Assembly (NCBI RefSeq): GCF_018325905.1
Contig: NZ_AP021901.1
Coordinates: 1,984,001-2,048,000, forward strand
Direction of reading: 5' to 3'
Length of the DNA stretch: 64,000 nucleotides
Origin: Pseudomonas sp. St316
GTDB lineage: Bacteria > Pseudomonadota > Gammaproteobacteria > Pseudomonadales > Pseudomonadaceae
Made by a program: the position numbers and the translations under genes. Below the pieces are notes generated by a model. That model saw only the letters and a list, made by a program, of their open reading frames with translations. It was not told the DNA's origin and searched no databases. The first letter of the stretch is position 1. Every line of letters starts with the position of its first letter. Positions 42,894-51,518 of the stretch are shown here, piece by piece.

Positions 42894-44039
42894 CTACGCA
42901 GGATCGAGTGAGTGTTCTTGATCGACCTTGCTCTCCATGGCTTTGAATGCCTGCAGCAAGTCTGCCTTGAGGTCATCCAGGTCCTCCAGGCCAAAGCACA
43001 ATCGGACCAAGCCTTTCTCAATGCCCATGTCCGCTTTTTCCTGGTCTGTCATCGAGGCATGGCTGCCACTGAAGGGCTGGGCAACCATTGATGTCACACA
43101 GGCCATTCCAGTGCCCGTGCCAAACCATTTGAGCGTGCTGGTGAACGTTTTGTAGAAGGGAACCAGGTCGGGTCGAATATCAACAAACACAATGCCGCCA
43201 TAACCGGTCAGTTGTTTGCCATCGACGCGTGGGTAATAGACATGCTCAATAAAAGGCAGCTCGCGCAGATAGTTGAGCATGCTGGATGTCGTCTGGCTGT
43301 GTTTCTCCATGCGCAGGTTGAACGTCTGCATGCTTCTGCGCAGCAACCATGCGCTGTTGGGGGTTAATATCGTGCCTGAATAAAAGCGCCCCTCAAGCAG
43401 GCGGTTGTAAATCATTTCACTGTTGACCAGAACCAGGCCGCCCATGACATCGCTATGCCCGGAGAAGTACTTGGTTGCGCTGTACAGCGAAATGTCGGCG
43501 CCAAAGTTCAACGGCTTCTGAAATATCGGCGTGGCCCAGGTATTGTCAACCACCACCAGTGCCTGCGGGTTGTTTTGCTTGACGGCCCGGCTGACCGCAT
43601 GAATATCAATGTCTTTCAGGAAGGGGTTGGTCGGTGTTTCGAAAATGACCATGTCGACGTTCGCCGGCAAGGCCTTCAACCCCTCTGCCGTGGTGAGATC
43701 CAGGATGGTCAGGTGCGCGCCGATGCGTGCCGCATACCGCTGGAACAATTTATAAGAGCAGCCATAGATGTATTTGTTGATGACCAGCGAAGCACCCGGT
43801 TTCAACAGTTCCAACACCATGTAGATGGCGCTCATCCCGGTGCTGTAGGCCAGGGCATATTCGCTGCCCTCCAGGGACGCGACAACCTGTTCCAGCTCAC
43901 TCACATTGGGATTGGCCTTCCTTGAGTAGAAGAAGGCCGAGTCAGCGCTGAAGGCGCTGCACTGATAAATAGGCGTTACCGAAGGACGCGCGTCCCGGTC
44001 ATCGACCTTGATATGAAGTATTTCAGTAGACACTTTCAT
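42894..44039 (-). CDS. Cys/Met-metabolism PLP enzyme (cystathionine lyase/synthase family)
   Basis: This 381-residue protein has the family pattern: TPIYQCSAF, FFYSRKANPNVSELE (Tyr/Arg phosphate clamp), YALAYSTGMSAI, IFETPTNPFLKDID, VVVDNTWATP and the PLP lysine in LYSATKYFSGHSDVMGG (K190). Members make or break C-S or C-gamma bonds of amino acids. Which reaction cannot be read from sequence. It overlaps the radical SAM gene by 4 bases, so the two are coupled. Together with the radical SAM and aminotransferase genes it suggests synthesis of an unusual amino acid rather than normal methionine metabolism. Confidence 0.85.
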   Translation of the reverse strand: MKVSTEILHIKVDDRDARPSVTPIYQCSAFSADSAFFYSRKANPNVSELEQVVASLEGSEYALAYSTGMSAIYMVLELLKPGASLVINKYIYGCSYKLFQRYAARIGAHLTILDLTTAEGLKALPANVDMVIFETPTNPFLKDIDIHAVSRAVKQNNPQALVVVDNTWATPIFQKPLNFGADISLYSATKYFSGHSDVMGGLVLVNSEMIYNRLLEGRFYSGTILTPNSAWLLRRSMQTFNLRMEKHSQTTSSMLNYLRELPFIEHVYYPRVDGKQLTGYGGIVFVDIRPDLVPFYKTFTSTLKWFGTGTGMACVTSMVAQPFSGSHASMTDQEKADMGIEKGLVRLCFGLEDLDDLKADLLQAFKAMESKVDQEHSLDPA

Positions 44040-45520
44040 GCTTGGCTGACCAGTTTGATGACCTGTTCATACATGTTCTGCTTGCCCTCGTAACCAACGG
44101 TCGGGGTAATGTCGTTTTGTGAAATACCAATCTCTTCAATCGATTCCGTTGGGAAGTGAGCCCTGTCGAATACTTCATGAAGGTTCGAATTCACCCCGTT
44201 GGGGAGCCAGACCTCAGGACCGGTTTCATCGATGCGTGCCTTGGCAATAATGAATCGATAGCTTTCATGTGGCCGTAGCGTCAGTGATTTCCAATCGCTG
44301 TTGTGTCCGTCCGTATAATTGCGCCGCAGGTAGACGGTCTGTTCGAAATCTTCGGTATTGAGCACTTGGGCGTGCAGCGACACGATATCCCCATGCCACT
44401 CGAACTTGCGTTTCTCGTAAGCGCTCAGCGCGTCCTCTCGCAGCTCAACAGGCGCGTTCGCCTGGTGTTCGCCCAGCAATTTGAAATGCGCATCGTGCCC
44501 GCATTCAGAGCAGCAACCCTTGCTGTCCAGCCCGATGATTTCAGCGTTCAAACCGTAGCGAGTGACGAGCAGGGCGTTGCAGTTGTTGCAACTGGTATTG
44601 GTCCCCTCGACGTCATTCACGTTGCCCAGGTAGACATGCTCAACGCCCATGCTTCGAGCAACGTCCCGAGCTTTCAGCAGCCGGTCCACAGGGGTGCGGA
44701 TGCTGTTGCTCATTTTGTAATCGGGGTGGAACCTGACGAAGTGCAGCGGCACATTCGGGCCCAGCTCATCCAATACCCACTGGCTGATTTTCCGGGCTGT
44801 TTCCTCGTCGTCGCTGATGTCGGTCACCATCAAGGTGCTGACCTCAACATATTTGCCGGCGTCATAGACCTTCTTGATACCCGCCAGGACTGGCTCTACC
44901 CAGCCGGTGGTGACCTTGCGGTAGTATTCCGGGGAAATCGATTTCAGTGAAATCGAGAAAATATCGATGACCGGCAACAATTCATCAATGGCCTCTTCGC
45001 TGATAAAGAACGCCGATTTATACAGGTTGATCAGGCCCGCTTCCTTGGCCAGCTTTGCTGTGTCGAGAATGAATTCATGCCAGACAACGGGATCGTTATA
45101 CGTCCAGGAAATGACGCGTATTCCGTGCTTGAGCGCGGTTTCCACAACTTGCTCGGGGGTGTAGTAGTAAACGTCTTTGTCGGTGACGTACTTGGCTTGC
45201 GAGGTCTTCCAGTTGTGACAATAACCGCAGTTGAGCATGCAGCCGATATTGCCCAGGGACAGGATCCGTTCTCCAGGGGCAAAGTGGAAAACGGCTTCGG
45301 TCTCGATCGTTTCTTCTGTGCTGTGAACGCCTTTGCCATAGTTCAATGTGACGAGTCTGCCGCCTCGGTTTCCGCGCACTTTGCAAAAACCTACCTTGCC
45401 CTCCTGTATGACACAGTTTCGCGGGGAAAGATGACACTTGACGACGCCCCCTGGGAGTATTTCTTCCAGTTTTGCCGGGCTGCTTTCCAAGGTCCAGTTT
45501 TTATTTTTTGTAGTGTCCAT
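44036..45520 (-). CDS. AmmeMemoRadiSam-like radical SAM enzyme with C-terminal extension
   Basis: This 494-residue protein has an N-terminal cysteine module (C29, C36, C46: KCHLSPRNC, GFCKVRG) then the cluster motif CMLNCGYC (C94, C98, C101) in a LGNIG context, and WTYNDPVVWHEF. A zinc ribbon (CNNCN ... CCSECG) stands near 310-345. This is the layout of the radical SAM enzyme of the AmmeMemoRadiSam group. The final ~110 residues (VSLHAQVLNTEDFEQTVYLRRNYTD to the end) are an extra region I cannot name. The substrate is unknown. It is coupled to the downstream PLP gene. The usual partners of this group (Memo and AMMECR1 proteins) are absent from the window. Confidence 0.8.
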   Translation of the reverse strand: MDTTKNKNWTLESSPAKLEEILPGGVVKCHLSPRNCVIQEGKVGFCKVRGNRGGRLVTLNYGKGVHSTEETIETEAVFHFAPGERILSLGNIGCMLNCGYCHNWKTSQAKYVTDKDVYYYTPEQVVETALKHGIRVISWTYNDPVVWHEFILDTAKLAKEAGLINLYKSAFFISEEAIDELLPVIDIFSISLKSISPEYYRKVTTGWVEPVLAGIKKVYDAGKYVEVSTLMVTDISDDEETARKISQWVLDELGPNVPLHFVRFHPDYKMSNSIRTPVDRLLKARDVARSMGVEHVYLGNVNDVEGTNTSCNNCNALLVTRYGLNAEIIGLDSKGCCSECGHDAHFKLLGEHQANAPVELREDALSAYEKRKFEWHGDIVSLHAQVLNTEDFEQTVYLRRNYTDGHNSDWKSLTLRPHESYRFIIAKARIDETGPEVWLPNGVNSNLHEVFDRAHFPTESIEEIGISQNDITPTVGYEGKQNMYEQVIKLVSQA

Positions 45521-45623
45521 CTTTCTCAGTCCTCATCACGGAAGTTGCTATCAATATCATCGGTTGAAAAAAATCGAGGCGAAACGATCCCGCTGCCATG
45601 GATGGCAGTCATCTTTATGGGGA

Positions 45624-46337
45624 TTAGTAAGCGGATGAAGCGCGAATCAATCCATAGTTCTTGAGGGAAAAGCGCTTGGCATTCATGTTCATGAAAGGTT
45701 GAATAAGCGGGCCGATAACTAACAGGAATGCAATCGTTCCCACGCCGAACGGGCCGCCTAAAAGCCATCCGCTCGAAAAGATGCCAATTTCAATGATCAT
45801 TTTGGCTTTGGTGAATGACCAGCCCCACTTGGAAACCATGGTCAGTACCACGAGGTCCATGATTCTGATTCCAATACCGCTCATGATGATCAATGCCGAG
45901 GAGTAGGCACATAACATCAGCCCCGCCGCCAATAACGTGTACTCATTCATTCTGGCGATCAAATACTCTCCGAGCCCCAACCATGACCAGAGGTCAATCA
46001 GCAGACCGGTCAATGTTGTTGTAATAAAGGGACTTATCGGCGGGTATTTCTTGTTCCAGAGCATCCACCATGTCAGGAAAAAGAGGGACACGATAGCCGA
46101 GCAAACGCCCATGCCAAGCATAAGTATCTTATCGATCGAGATGATCAGGACGTCTAATGGGTCAGTACCCAGTTGACTGATGATGAAGCACTTGGCGCCC
46201 AGCGAAAAGAAACCGACACCCGTCAAGTACATCAGGATCTGGTCCTTCTTGAAACGGCGAAGATTTAGGACTTGCGTACCAATATGCTGGGTGAAAGAGT
46301 ATGACTTTTTTCCACACTTTATCTTTTCATCTTCCAT
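45624..46337 (-). CDS. YczE/YitT-like membrane protein
   Basis: This 237-residue protein has a charged N-terminus and five to six membrane segments (ILMYLTGVGFFSLGAKCF, IVSLFFLTWWML, YTLLAAGLMLCAYSSALIIM and others). GTDPLDVLIISI and GIGIRIMDLVVLTMV are typical of the YczE family of integral membrane proteins of unknown function. AGGGATGG stands before the ATG. It leads the minus-strand block and is divergent from the Lrp-type gene, so the shared 187-base region should control both. It may be a second transporter for the pathway. Confidence 0.75.
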   Translation of the reverse strand: MEDEKIKCGKKSYSFTQHIGTQVLNLRRFKKDQILMYLTGVGFFSLGAKCFIISQLGTDPLDVLIISIDKILMLGMGVCSAIVSLFFLTWWMLWNKKYPPISPFITTTLTGLLIDLWSWLGLGEYLIARMNEYTLLAAGLMLCAYSSALIIMSGIGIRIMDLVVLTMVSKWGWSFTKAKMIIEIGIFSSGWLLGGPFGVGTIAFLLVIGPLIQPFMNMNAKRFSLKNYGLIRASSAY

Positions 46338-46464
46338 GCGAACACCATCCCTGGAGAGAATATTTTATTATGAGTGCGTCACGCTAAAGAGCAGGGCTAT
46401 TGATTGCTCTCAGGCTTCAGGCTGGGAATAGACTAGCGCTATGCTTTATTTTGGTGCATGCTTT

Positions 46465-46496
46465 TTTTAATGAAAAACGCGGGCTTTTCATTAAAA
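46465..46496. promoter_or_regulatory. Perfect 12-bp dyad, likely operator of the Lrp-type regulator
   Basis: TTTTAATGAAAA and TTTTCATTAAAA form a perfect 12-base inverted repeat with an 8-base spacer, 28 bases before the Lrp-type start and in the region divergent from the minus-strand block. AT-rich dyads of this kind are typical Lrp/AsnC binding sites. Confidence 0.7.
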
Positions 46497-46524
46497 TTTA
46501 TACTTTTAACCGGGGAAAACGCAC

Positions 46525-46956
46525 ATGGATCGTATAGACGTCAAAATCCTGGGTAAGGTACAGGACTGTGGTCGCATTTCCATCACAGAGCTTTCCAAGC
46601 ATGCAGGCCTTTCTATTCCTGCCACCAATGACAGGTTGCGTAAACTTGAAGATTCAGGGGTGATCAAGGGTTATTGCGCTCAGTTAGATCCAACCAAACT
46701 GGGGTACGGCATATCAGCTGTCGTCGGCATCACCACACTCAAGCCGGCGAAAGCCAAATTGATCGCGACACTCACCGACATACCCGAAGTCGTCGAGTGC
46801 TTGCACATCACGGGAAACGACTCCTACCTGATCCGGATCTACGCCAGATCCATGGCTGAGATCGAGGACATCATTGCGAAAATCAACGCGTACGGAGAGA
46901 CGCGTACCAGCATTGTCCTGTCCATTCCTATCGAGAGAAGAAAACTCGCCCCGTGA
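46525..46956 (+). CDS. Lrp/AsnC-family transcriptional regulator
   Basis: This 143-residue protein has an N-terminal helix-turn-helix (RIDVKILGKVQDCGRISITELSKHAG, PATNDRLRKLEDSGVIKGYCAQLD) and a C-terminal RAM ligand domain (GYGISAVVGIT, VVECLHITGNDSYLIRIYARSMAEIEDII). Such proteins bind amino acids and control transport and metabolism genes. Its place at the edge of the PLP/radical SAM block, with a perfect dyad in the shared promoter region, makes it the likely regulator of the cluster and of itself. The ligand may be the pathway's amino-acid product. Confidence 0.9.
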   Translation: MDRIDVKILGKVQDCGRISITELSKHAGLSIPATNDRLRKLEDSGVIKGYCAQLDPTKLGYGISAVVGITTLKPAKAKLIATLTDIPEVVECLHITGNDSYLIRIYARSMAEIEDIIAKINAYGETRTSIVLSIPIERRKLAP

Positions 46957-47003
46957 GTCAGGGCGCCGCTTACTGACTACGTGCTTTGCTGAACAAATAG
47001 GGC

Positions 47004-47870
47004 TCACCCCTCAAGGCTGTGCACCAGGTTTTCGATAGCGTCCAGGGCGTCATCCTGAAGCGGCGGTGCAGCACTTGCGCTGCGCATCTGGTACGCAAGA
47101 CGGTATTCACTGGGGGTGCAACCGGCGTATTGCTTGAAGGCGCGGGCGAAGTAGGAGGGGTCCTTGAAGCCGGCCTCATAACCGATGCTGGTGATGGGCA
47201 TCTGGCTGTTGTCGAGCAATTCCTTGGCAAAGCTCATGCGTTTGTTCAGTACGTAGTCGGTGAAGCCGAGCCCGTTGGCTTCCTTGAACACACGGCTGAA
47301 GCGAAAGGTCGTCATGCCACAGCGCTTGGCCAGATCGCGCTGATCGATGCTGTCGCGAAAATGCTGGTCGATGTACAGCATGATGTGGCTGAGGGCATGG
47401 TGCTTCTGGTGCCCGGCGGTCAGGCGGATACTGTCCGGCAGGGTAGGGGAGTGGTCGATCTGCGAGGTCTTTGCCCGGCCATTGGCATGGCGGCGCAGCT
47501 CGCACAGTTGCACCACGGCCGTCAGGTAGCGCTTTTTTTCGGTGCCAGACAGGGGCAGCACCATGTATTCCCAGACGCTGGAGCGCATGGCCCACACCGC
47601 CAGTTCCTCGGAGTGCTGCACGGTGAACATGGTGATGGGGATGGCCGGGACGGTCCGCTTGATCTCCAACAGGCGCCGCAGGCCCGGCGTGTCCGGGCGA
47701 TCGAAGTGGATGCAGATCATGTCGACCTGTTCCCCGCTGGGCAGCATGGCGTTTTTTGCCAATGTGCAATCGCACGTGTCCAGGAACTGGGAGATGAGTT
47801 CCTTGCTGGACCGATCATGAGTCAGATCGAACCATAACAGCTTTGGCTTGCCAGTCAGATTTGACGTCAT
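47004..47870 (-). CDS. AraC-family regulator with receiver-like N-terminal domain
   Basis: This ~288-residue protein (ATG at 47870; an in-frame start 17 codons upstream is weaker) has a response-regulator-like alpha/beta N-terminus (KLLWFDLTHDRSSKELISQFLD, VDMICIHFDRPDTPG, WEYMVLPLSGTEKKRYL); the usual phospho-acceptor Asp context is weak. The C-terminal AraC domain has two helix-turn-helices (RDLAKRCGMTTFRFSRVFKEANG, ITSIGYEAGFKDPSYFARAFKQYAGCTPSEYR). It is divergent from the flp pilin genes across ~310 bases and is the likely controller of pilus expression. Signal unknown. Confidence 0.85.
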   Translation of the reverse strand: MTSNLTGKPKLLWFDLTHDRSSKELISQFLDTCDCTLAKNAMLPSGEQVDMICIHFDRPDTPGLRRLLEIKRTVPAIPITMFTVQHSEELAVWAMRSSVWEYMVLPLSGTEKKRYLTAVVQLCELRRHANGRAKTSQIDHSPTLPDSIRLTAGHQKHHALSHIMLYIDQHFRDSIDQRDLAKRCGMTTFRFSRVFKEANGLGFTDYVLNKRMSFAKELLDNSQMPITSIGYEAGFKDPSYFARAFKQYAGCTPSEYRLAYQMRSASAAPPLQDDALDAIENLVHSLEG

Positions 47871-48182
47871 AGGACGACTACCCAGCGGTTCTTCCTGCCC
47901 TTTAGCTAGCAGTATTGTCACTGTGCTATCACTTCGCCGAATAAATTTTTATAAAAACTCGATCTTTTAGCGCCAGCCCCTGTCACCGGATGCTGGCGAG
48001 CCCTGTTTGCGCTGCGGCCCGGATGGATTTTCCGATCCTGGACCGTTTCCCATACCCCGCAAAAAAATCCTAGCGATGTGCAAAATCCTCCTAACGGCTA
48101 TCACCACCTGCTGACTAGGGTTGCATCAGGCAGTTCGCAATGTACTGCCCCTTGAGAAAACAACCCCGATGAGGTGTGCGAA

Positions 48183-48377
48183 ATGACTCTTCAAACAATC
48201 AAGGCTTCGGTACTGAAGTTCGCCAAAGATGAAGATGGCTTGACCATTGTGGAATACGCCGTGGCGGGTGGGTTGATCACCGTGTTGGTGGCCGCAGCCT
48301 TTGTGCTTCTGGGTGGTGCCGTCAATACCAAGATCCGTGCACTGTGCCAAGCGGTCAACGGCAACGTTGCCTGCTGA
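48183..48377 (+). CDS. flp: Flp type IVb pilin (first copy)
   Basis: This 64-residue pilin starts at MTLQTIKAS. A short leader ends at the cleavage site DEDG-LTIVEYAVAGG; the mature part has Glu5-Tyr6 (VEY), the mark of Flp pilins, and one membrane helix (GLITVLVAAAFVLLGGAV). It is processed by the prepilin peptidase encoded downstream and polymerises into Flp fibres used for surface attachment. The C-terminus has a Cys pair (C55, C64) that may form a disulphide. A second near-identical gene follows, with a ~157-base gap that would allow a separate promoter. Confidence 0.9.
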   Translation: MTLQTIKASVLKFAKDEDGLTIVEYAVAGGLITVLVAAAFVLLGGAVNTKIRALCQAVNGNVAC

Positions 48378-48534
48378 CAGCGGCAACTTGCGGTGACGGG
48401 GACACGGCAACTCTCAAGGAATAACGCTTGCGACTCTTTTGCAGTGAGTACAACGAATAAATCAAATGGACTTGGCGCTGTCCCCTCCAACTTAAGTTCG
48501 TAGCAGTACCACTTACGAGCGTGAGGTTCATGCC

Positions 48535-48729
48535 ATGACTTTCCATACGATAAGCACTTCGATCAGCAAGTTCGCCAAAGATGAAGACGGCCTGACCATC
48601 GTTGAATACGCGGTGGCGGGGGGCTTGATCACGGTGTTGGTAGCGGCAGCATTCGTCCTTCTGGGTGGCGCCGTGGATACCAAGATCCGGGCGCTGTGCC
48701 AGGTCGTCAATAGCAACGTCGCCTGCTAA
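48535..48729 (+). CDS. flp: Flp type IVb pilin (second copy)
   Basis: This is a 64-residue pilin almost identical to the first copy in the mature part (DEDGLTIVEYAVAGGLITVL, then GGAVDTKIRALCQVVNSNVAC), with more differences in the leader (MTFHTISTSISKF). It is a tandem duplication. Whether both are assembled in the same fibre or are alternatives is unknown. Its ATG lies 157 bases after the first gene, and it is followed after 26 bases by the prepilin peptidase. Confidence 0.9.
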   Translation: MTFHTISTSISKFAKDEDGLTIVEYAVAGGLITVLVAAAFVLLGGAVDTKIRALCQVVNSNVAC

Positions 48730-48755
48730 CGAAAATCACCCTAGGGAGACGCATC

Positions 48756-49286
48756 ATGTCCATGGAACTGCTGGTGTCGACGGTAGTGCTGCTAGGACTG
48801 CTGGGTGTGGCGGTGGTGAGCGATCTGCTTCGCCACCGCATTCCCAACACACTGGTGCTGTTGGGCCTTGCCCTGGGATTGGCCGGCCAGGTGTATACCG
48901 GCGGGATCGGCGGCTTGGGCGACAGCCTGCTGGGCATGCTGATCTGTTTCGGGCTGTTCCTGCCCATGTACGCCGTCGGAGGCATGGCCGCCGGTGACGT
49001 CAAGCTGATGACCATGGTCGGCAGCTTCCTGCCTTTTCATTACGCACTGTGGGCGGCGCTGTTCAGCCTGATCGCCGGCGGTGTGTGCGGCTTCCTGATC
49101 GTCCTGGCCCGCGGCCAACTGCTCCAGACCCTGGGGCGCTACTGGTTGATTGTGAGGGCCCAGGCCTATCTGGCACCGACTTCCGATGAAGTGGCCGGCA
49201 AACCCTTTCCTTATTCGATTGCGATCCTGATCGGTACTTTGAACAGCGTTTACTGGCAACTGGTTGCCGGCGGCTGGGGAGTCTAG
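48756..49286 (+). CDS. tadV: Flp prepilin peptidase (A24 family)
   Basis: This 176-residue, six-pass membrane aspartyl protease has one catalytic Asp in VVSDLLRHRIPN and the other in the GAGDVKL-type motif (MAAGDVKLMTMVGSF). It removes the Flp leader after the Gly. It is short, as TadV/CpaA proteins are, and lacks the methylase domain of large prepilin peptidases. GGAG precedes the ATG at 48756; MSMELL is the expected start. Confidence 0.9.
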   Translation: MSMELLVSTVVLLGLLGVAVVSDLLRHRIPNTLVLLGLALGLAGQVYTGGIGGLGDSLLGMLICFGLFLPMYAVGGMAAGDVKLMTMVGSFLPFHYALWAALFSLIAGGVCGFLIVLARGQLLQTLGRYWLIVRAQAYLAPTSDEVAGKPFPYSIAILIGTLNSVYWQLVAGGWGV

Positions 49287-49288
49287 TC

Positions 49289-50617
49289 ATGCACGTCATC
49301 AACGATAGCGATGCCTATCCCAGCGAACGGGAAGCAGTGCAACGCCTGGCGCCACAGCCCTGCACCATTCGCGACACCGGCCTGACCGACAGTTTCCTGG
49401 GTGAGCTGGTGTGCAAGCATCTGCACGATGCCGGGGTGCTGGACATGACGCGGCTGGTGGAGCGCCTGGCCCTGACCGGCGCGGTACTGGAGGAAGTCCT
49501 GGCGTTCCTGCGCAAGGACGGTCGTGTCGAAGTGCTGGGCCAGTTGGGGCAAACGGGCGGGCAGACGCTACGTTACGGCCTGACTGAGCGCGGCCGCAGT
49601 TCGGCCCGTGACGCTCTGGCCCGCAGCGGCTACATCGGCGCGGCGCCGTTCCCGGTGAGCACCTATCGCTCGCTGATCAAGATCCAGACCATTCACCATG
49701 GCCGCATCACCGCCAAGGACATGCACCAGGCCCTGGCCGGCCTGGTGCTGAGCCAAGGCATGCTCGACCAGTTGGGCGTCGCCCTGAACTCCGGGCGGGC
49801 GATCATGATCTACGGCCCGGCGGGCACGGGCAAAACCTACGTCAGCAGCCGATTGATCCGGCTGTTCGCCGAGGCGATCTGGGTGCCCCATGCCATCGTC
49901 ATCAACGAGTCGGTGATCGAGATCTACGACCCGCAGGTGCACCAGCGCCTGGATGACAACGGCCAATCGAACAACCTGATGCTCAACGAAGGCATCGACC
50001 GTCGGCTGCTGTGCTGTAAACGCCCGATCGTCATCACCGGCGGCGAGCTGAACATGGAACAGTTGGACGTGCGCTACGACCCGTTCACCCGGCAATACCA
50101 GGCGGCGTTGCAGCTCAAGGCCAGCAACGGCCTGTTCATCATCGATGACATGGGCCGCCAGCGCATGGCCCCGGCCGAGTTGCTCAACCGCTGGATCGTG
50201 CCGATGGAGGAGAAGCGCGACTTCATCAACCTGGGCGGCGGCCGGCATTGCGAATTGCCGTTCGACCTGGTGCTGGTGTTTTCCACCAACCTCAACCCCC
50301 TCGAATTGGCCGATGAGGCCTTCCTGCGGCGCATTGGCTACAAGGTGCAGTTCGGCTATCTCAAGCCCGAAGAGTACGAACGCATCTGGCGCCAGGAGTG
50401 CGAACGCCTGGGCATCCCCTATGACCCGCTGCTGGTGCGCTATGTCCTGCAGCGGCTGTATGCAGGCGAAGGCATGCCGCTGGTGCCTTGCCATCCCCGT
50501 GACCTGTTGAACATGGCGCTCGACCGCCAGCGTTACCTGGGCGGTTCCGGGCCCCTGTTGCCGCAAGAGCTGGAATGGGCCTGGCACAACTACTTCGTTC
50601 AGCTCGACTTCCTTTGA
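49289..50617 (+). CDS. AAA ATPase of the Flp pilus locus
   Basis: This 442-residue protein has residues ~1-140 as a helical, winged-helix-like region (ITAKDMHQALAGLVLSQGMLDQLG at the end), then an AAA core with Walker A GPAGTGKTY, Walker B LFIIDDMGRQRM, and LVFSTNLNPLELADEAFLRRI as sensor and arginine finger. The gene is found in Pseudomonas Flp loci between the peptidase and rcpC, but its job in pilus assembly is not defined. It is cytoplasmic, without membrane segments. It starts 2 bases after the peptidase stop, so the genes are one operon. Confidence 0.8.
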   Translation: MHVINDSDAYPSEREAVQRLAPQPCTIRDTGLTDSFLGELVCKHLHDAGVLDMTRLVERLALTGAVLEEVLAFLRKDGRVEVLGQLGQTGGQTLRYGLTERGRSSARDALARSGYIGAAPFPVSTYRSLIKIQTIHHGRITAKDMHQALAGLVLSQGMLDQLGVALNSGRAIMIYGPAGTGKTYVSSRLIRLFAEAIWVPHAIVINESVIEIYDPQVHQRLDDNGQSNNLMLNEGIDRRLLCCKRPIVITGGELNMEQLDVRYDPFTRQYQAALQLKASNGLFIIDDMGRQRMAPAELLNRWIVPMEEKRDFINLGGGRHCELPFDLVLVFSTNLNPLELADEAFLRRIGYKVQFGYLKPEEYERIWRQECERLGIPYDPLLVRYVLQRLYAGEGMPLVPCHPRDLLNMALDRQRYLGGSGPLLPQELEWAWHNYFVQLDFL

Positions 50618-50632
50618 TCTGGAGATACCGAC

Positions 50633-51448
50633 ATGAGCTCTCGTACGCTTCCGCTGATAGGCGTTTCCCTGGTAATGGGCCTTGGTGCCGCGTGGATGGC
50701 CGACTCCTGGCTGAGCGCACGACTCAACGCGACCCCCGATGACCACTTGCGAAGCGTGGTGGTCGCCACGGTGGAAATCCCCTTCGGGCAAATGGTCGAG
50801 GCCCAGCAAGTCACCACCGTGCGCATGCCCATGGACACGATCCCGGACGACGCCTTCGATTCCAGCGAGCAGGCCGTGGGCAAGATCGCCACCTTCGACA
50901 TCCTGCGCGGCGACATCGTGCGGGGCGCGCGTTTGAGCGAGCACTTGGGCGGCAGCACCCTGGCTTCGCTGATTGCACCGGACAAGCGGGCCATATCGGT
51001 ACGCGTGGATGATGTGGTCGGCGTGGGCGGCTTCCTCTTGCCGGGCAACCGGGTCGATGTGTTGGCAACCAAGAGTACCAGCGCCGGCAGCAACAGCGCG
51101 ACGTCCCGGACCCTCCTGGAAAACCTGCGGGTGCTGGCCGTGGACCAGACCGCAGGCACGGACAAAACCCAACCCGTAGTGGTGCGGGCCGTGACGCTGG
51201 AAATGTCCGCCACCGAAGCGGAATTGCTGGTCACGGCGCAGACCGAGGGCAAGCTGCAATTGGCCTTGCGCAACCCGTTGAACCTGGAGAAGAAGGCCGT
51301 GGCCGTTGCGCCGCCAGCCCCTGCGCCGGCGATGGCGGTGGCTGCCGCTGCGCCGCCAAAACTAATGGTGCAGCGCAGTGCCAAGCCGCAAGGCGGGTCG
51401 ATCACGCTGATCCGCGGGATTGAAAGCAGCGTGATCAATGTTCGCTGA
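50633..51448 (+). CDS. rcpC: RcpC/CpaB-family pilus assembly protein
   Basis: This 271-residue protein has an N-terminal signal anchor (RTLPLIGVSLVMGLGAAWMA) then a SAF/CpaB domain: VVVATVEIPFGQMVEAQQVTTVRMP, ILRGDIVRGARLS, then the CpaB core RAISVRVDDVVGVGGFLLPGNRVDVLAT. It acts in the periplasm with the RcpA secretin, here encoded far downstream on the other strand. A proline/alanine stretch (VAPPAPAPAMAVAAAAPP) separates the core from a short basic tail. GGAGATACC precedes the ATG. Confidence 0.85.
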   Translation: MSSRTLPLIGVSLVMGLGAAWMADSWLSARLNATPDDHLRSVVVATVEIPFGQMVEAQQVTTVRMPMDTIPDDAFDSSEQAVGKIATFDILRGDIVRGARLSEHLGGSTLASLIAPDKRAISVRVDDVVGVGGFLLPGNRVDVLATKSTSAGSNSATSRTLLENLRVLAVDQTAGTDKTQPVVVRAVTLEMSATEAELLVTAQTEGKLQLALRNPLNLEKKAVAVAPPAPAPAMAVAAAAPPKLMVQRSAKPQGGSITLIRGIESSVINVR

Positions 51449-51518
51449 CTAACGCCTCCATGCCAGGCCGTTACGGGCCGTGGCGATGCCGATCCTCAAA
51501 CGTTGTAATGAGGGCTCG

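Noticed and set aside
49568..51259. A 563-codon minus-strand open frame opposite the pilus ATPase and rcpC genes
   Set aside because: It is a mirror of GC-rich coding on the other strand: His/Gln/Arg-rich, no domain, and both plus-strand genes have clear family motifs.
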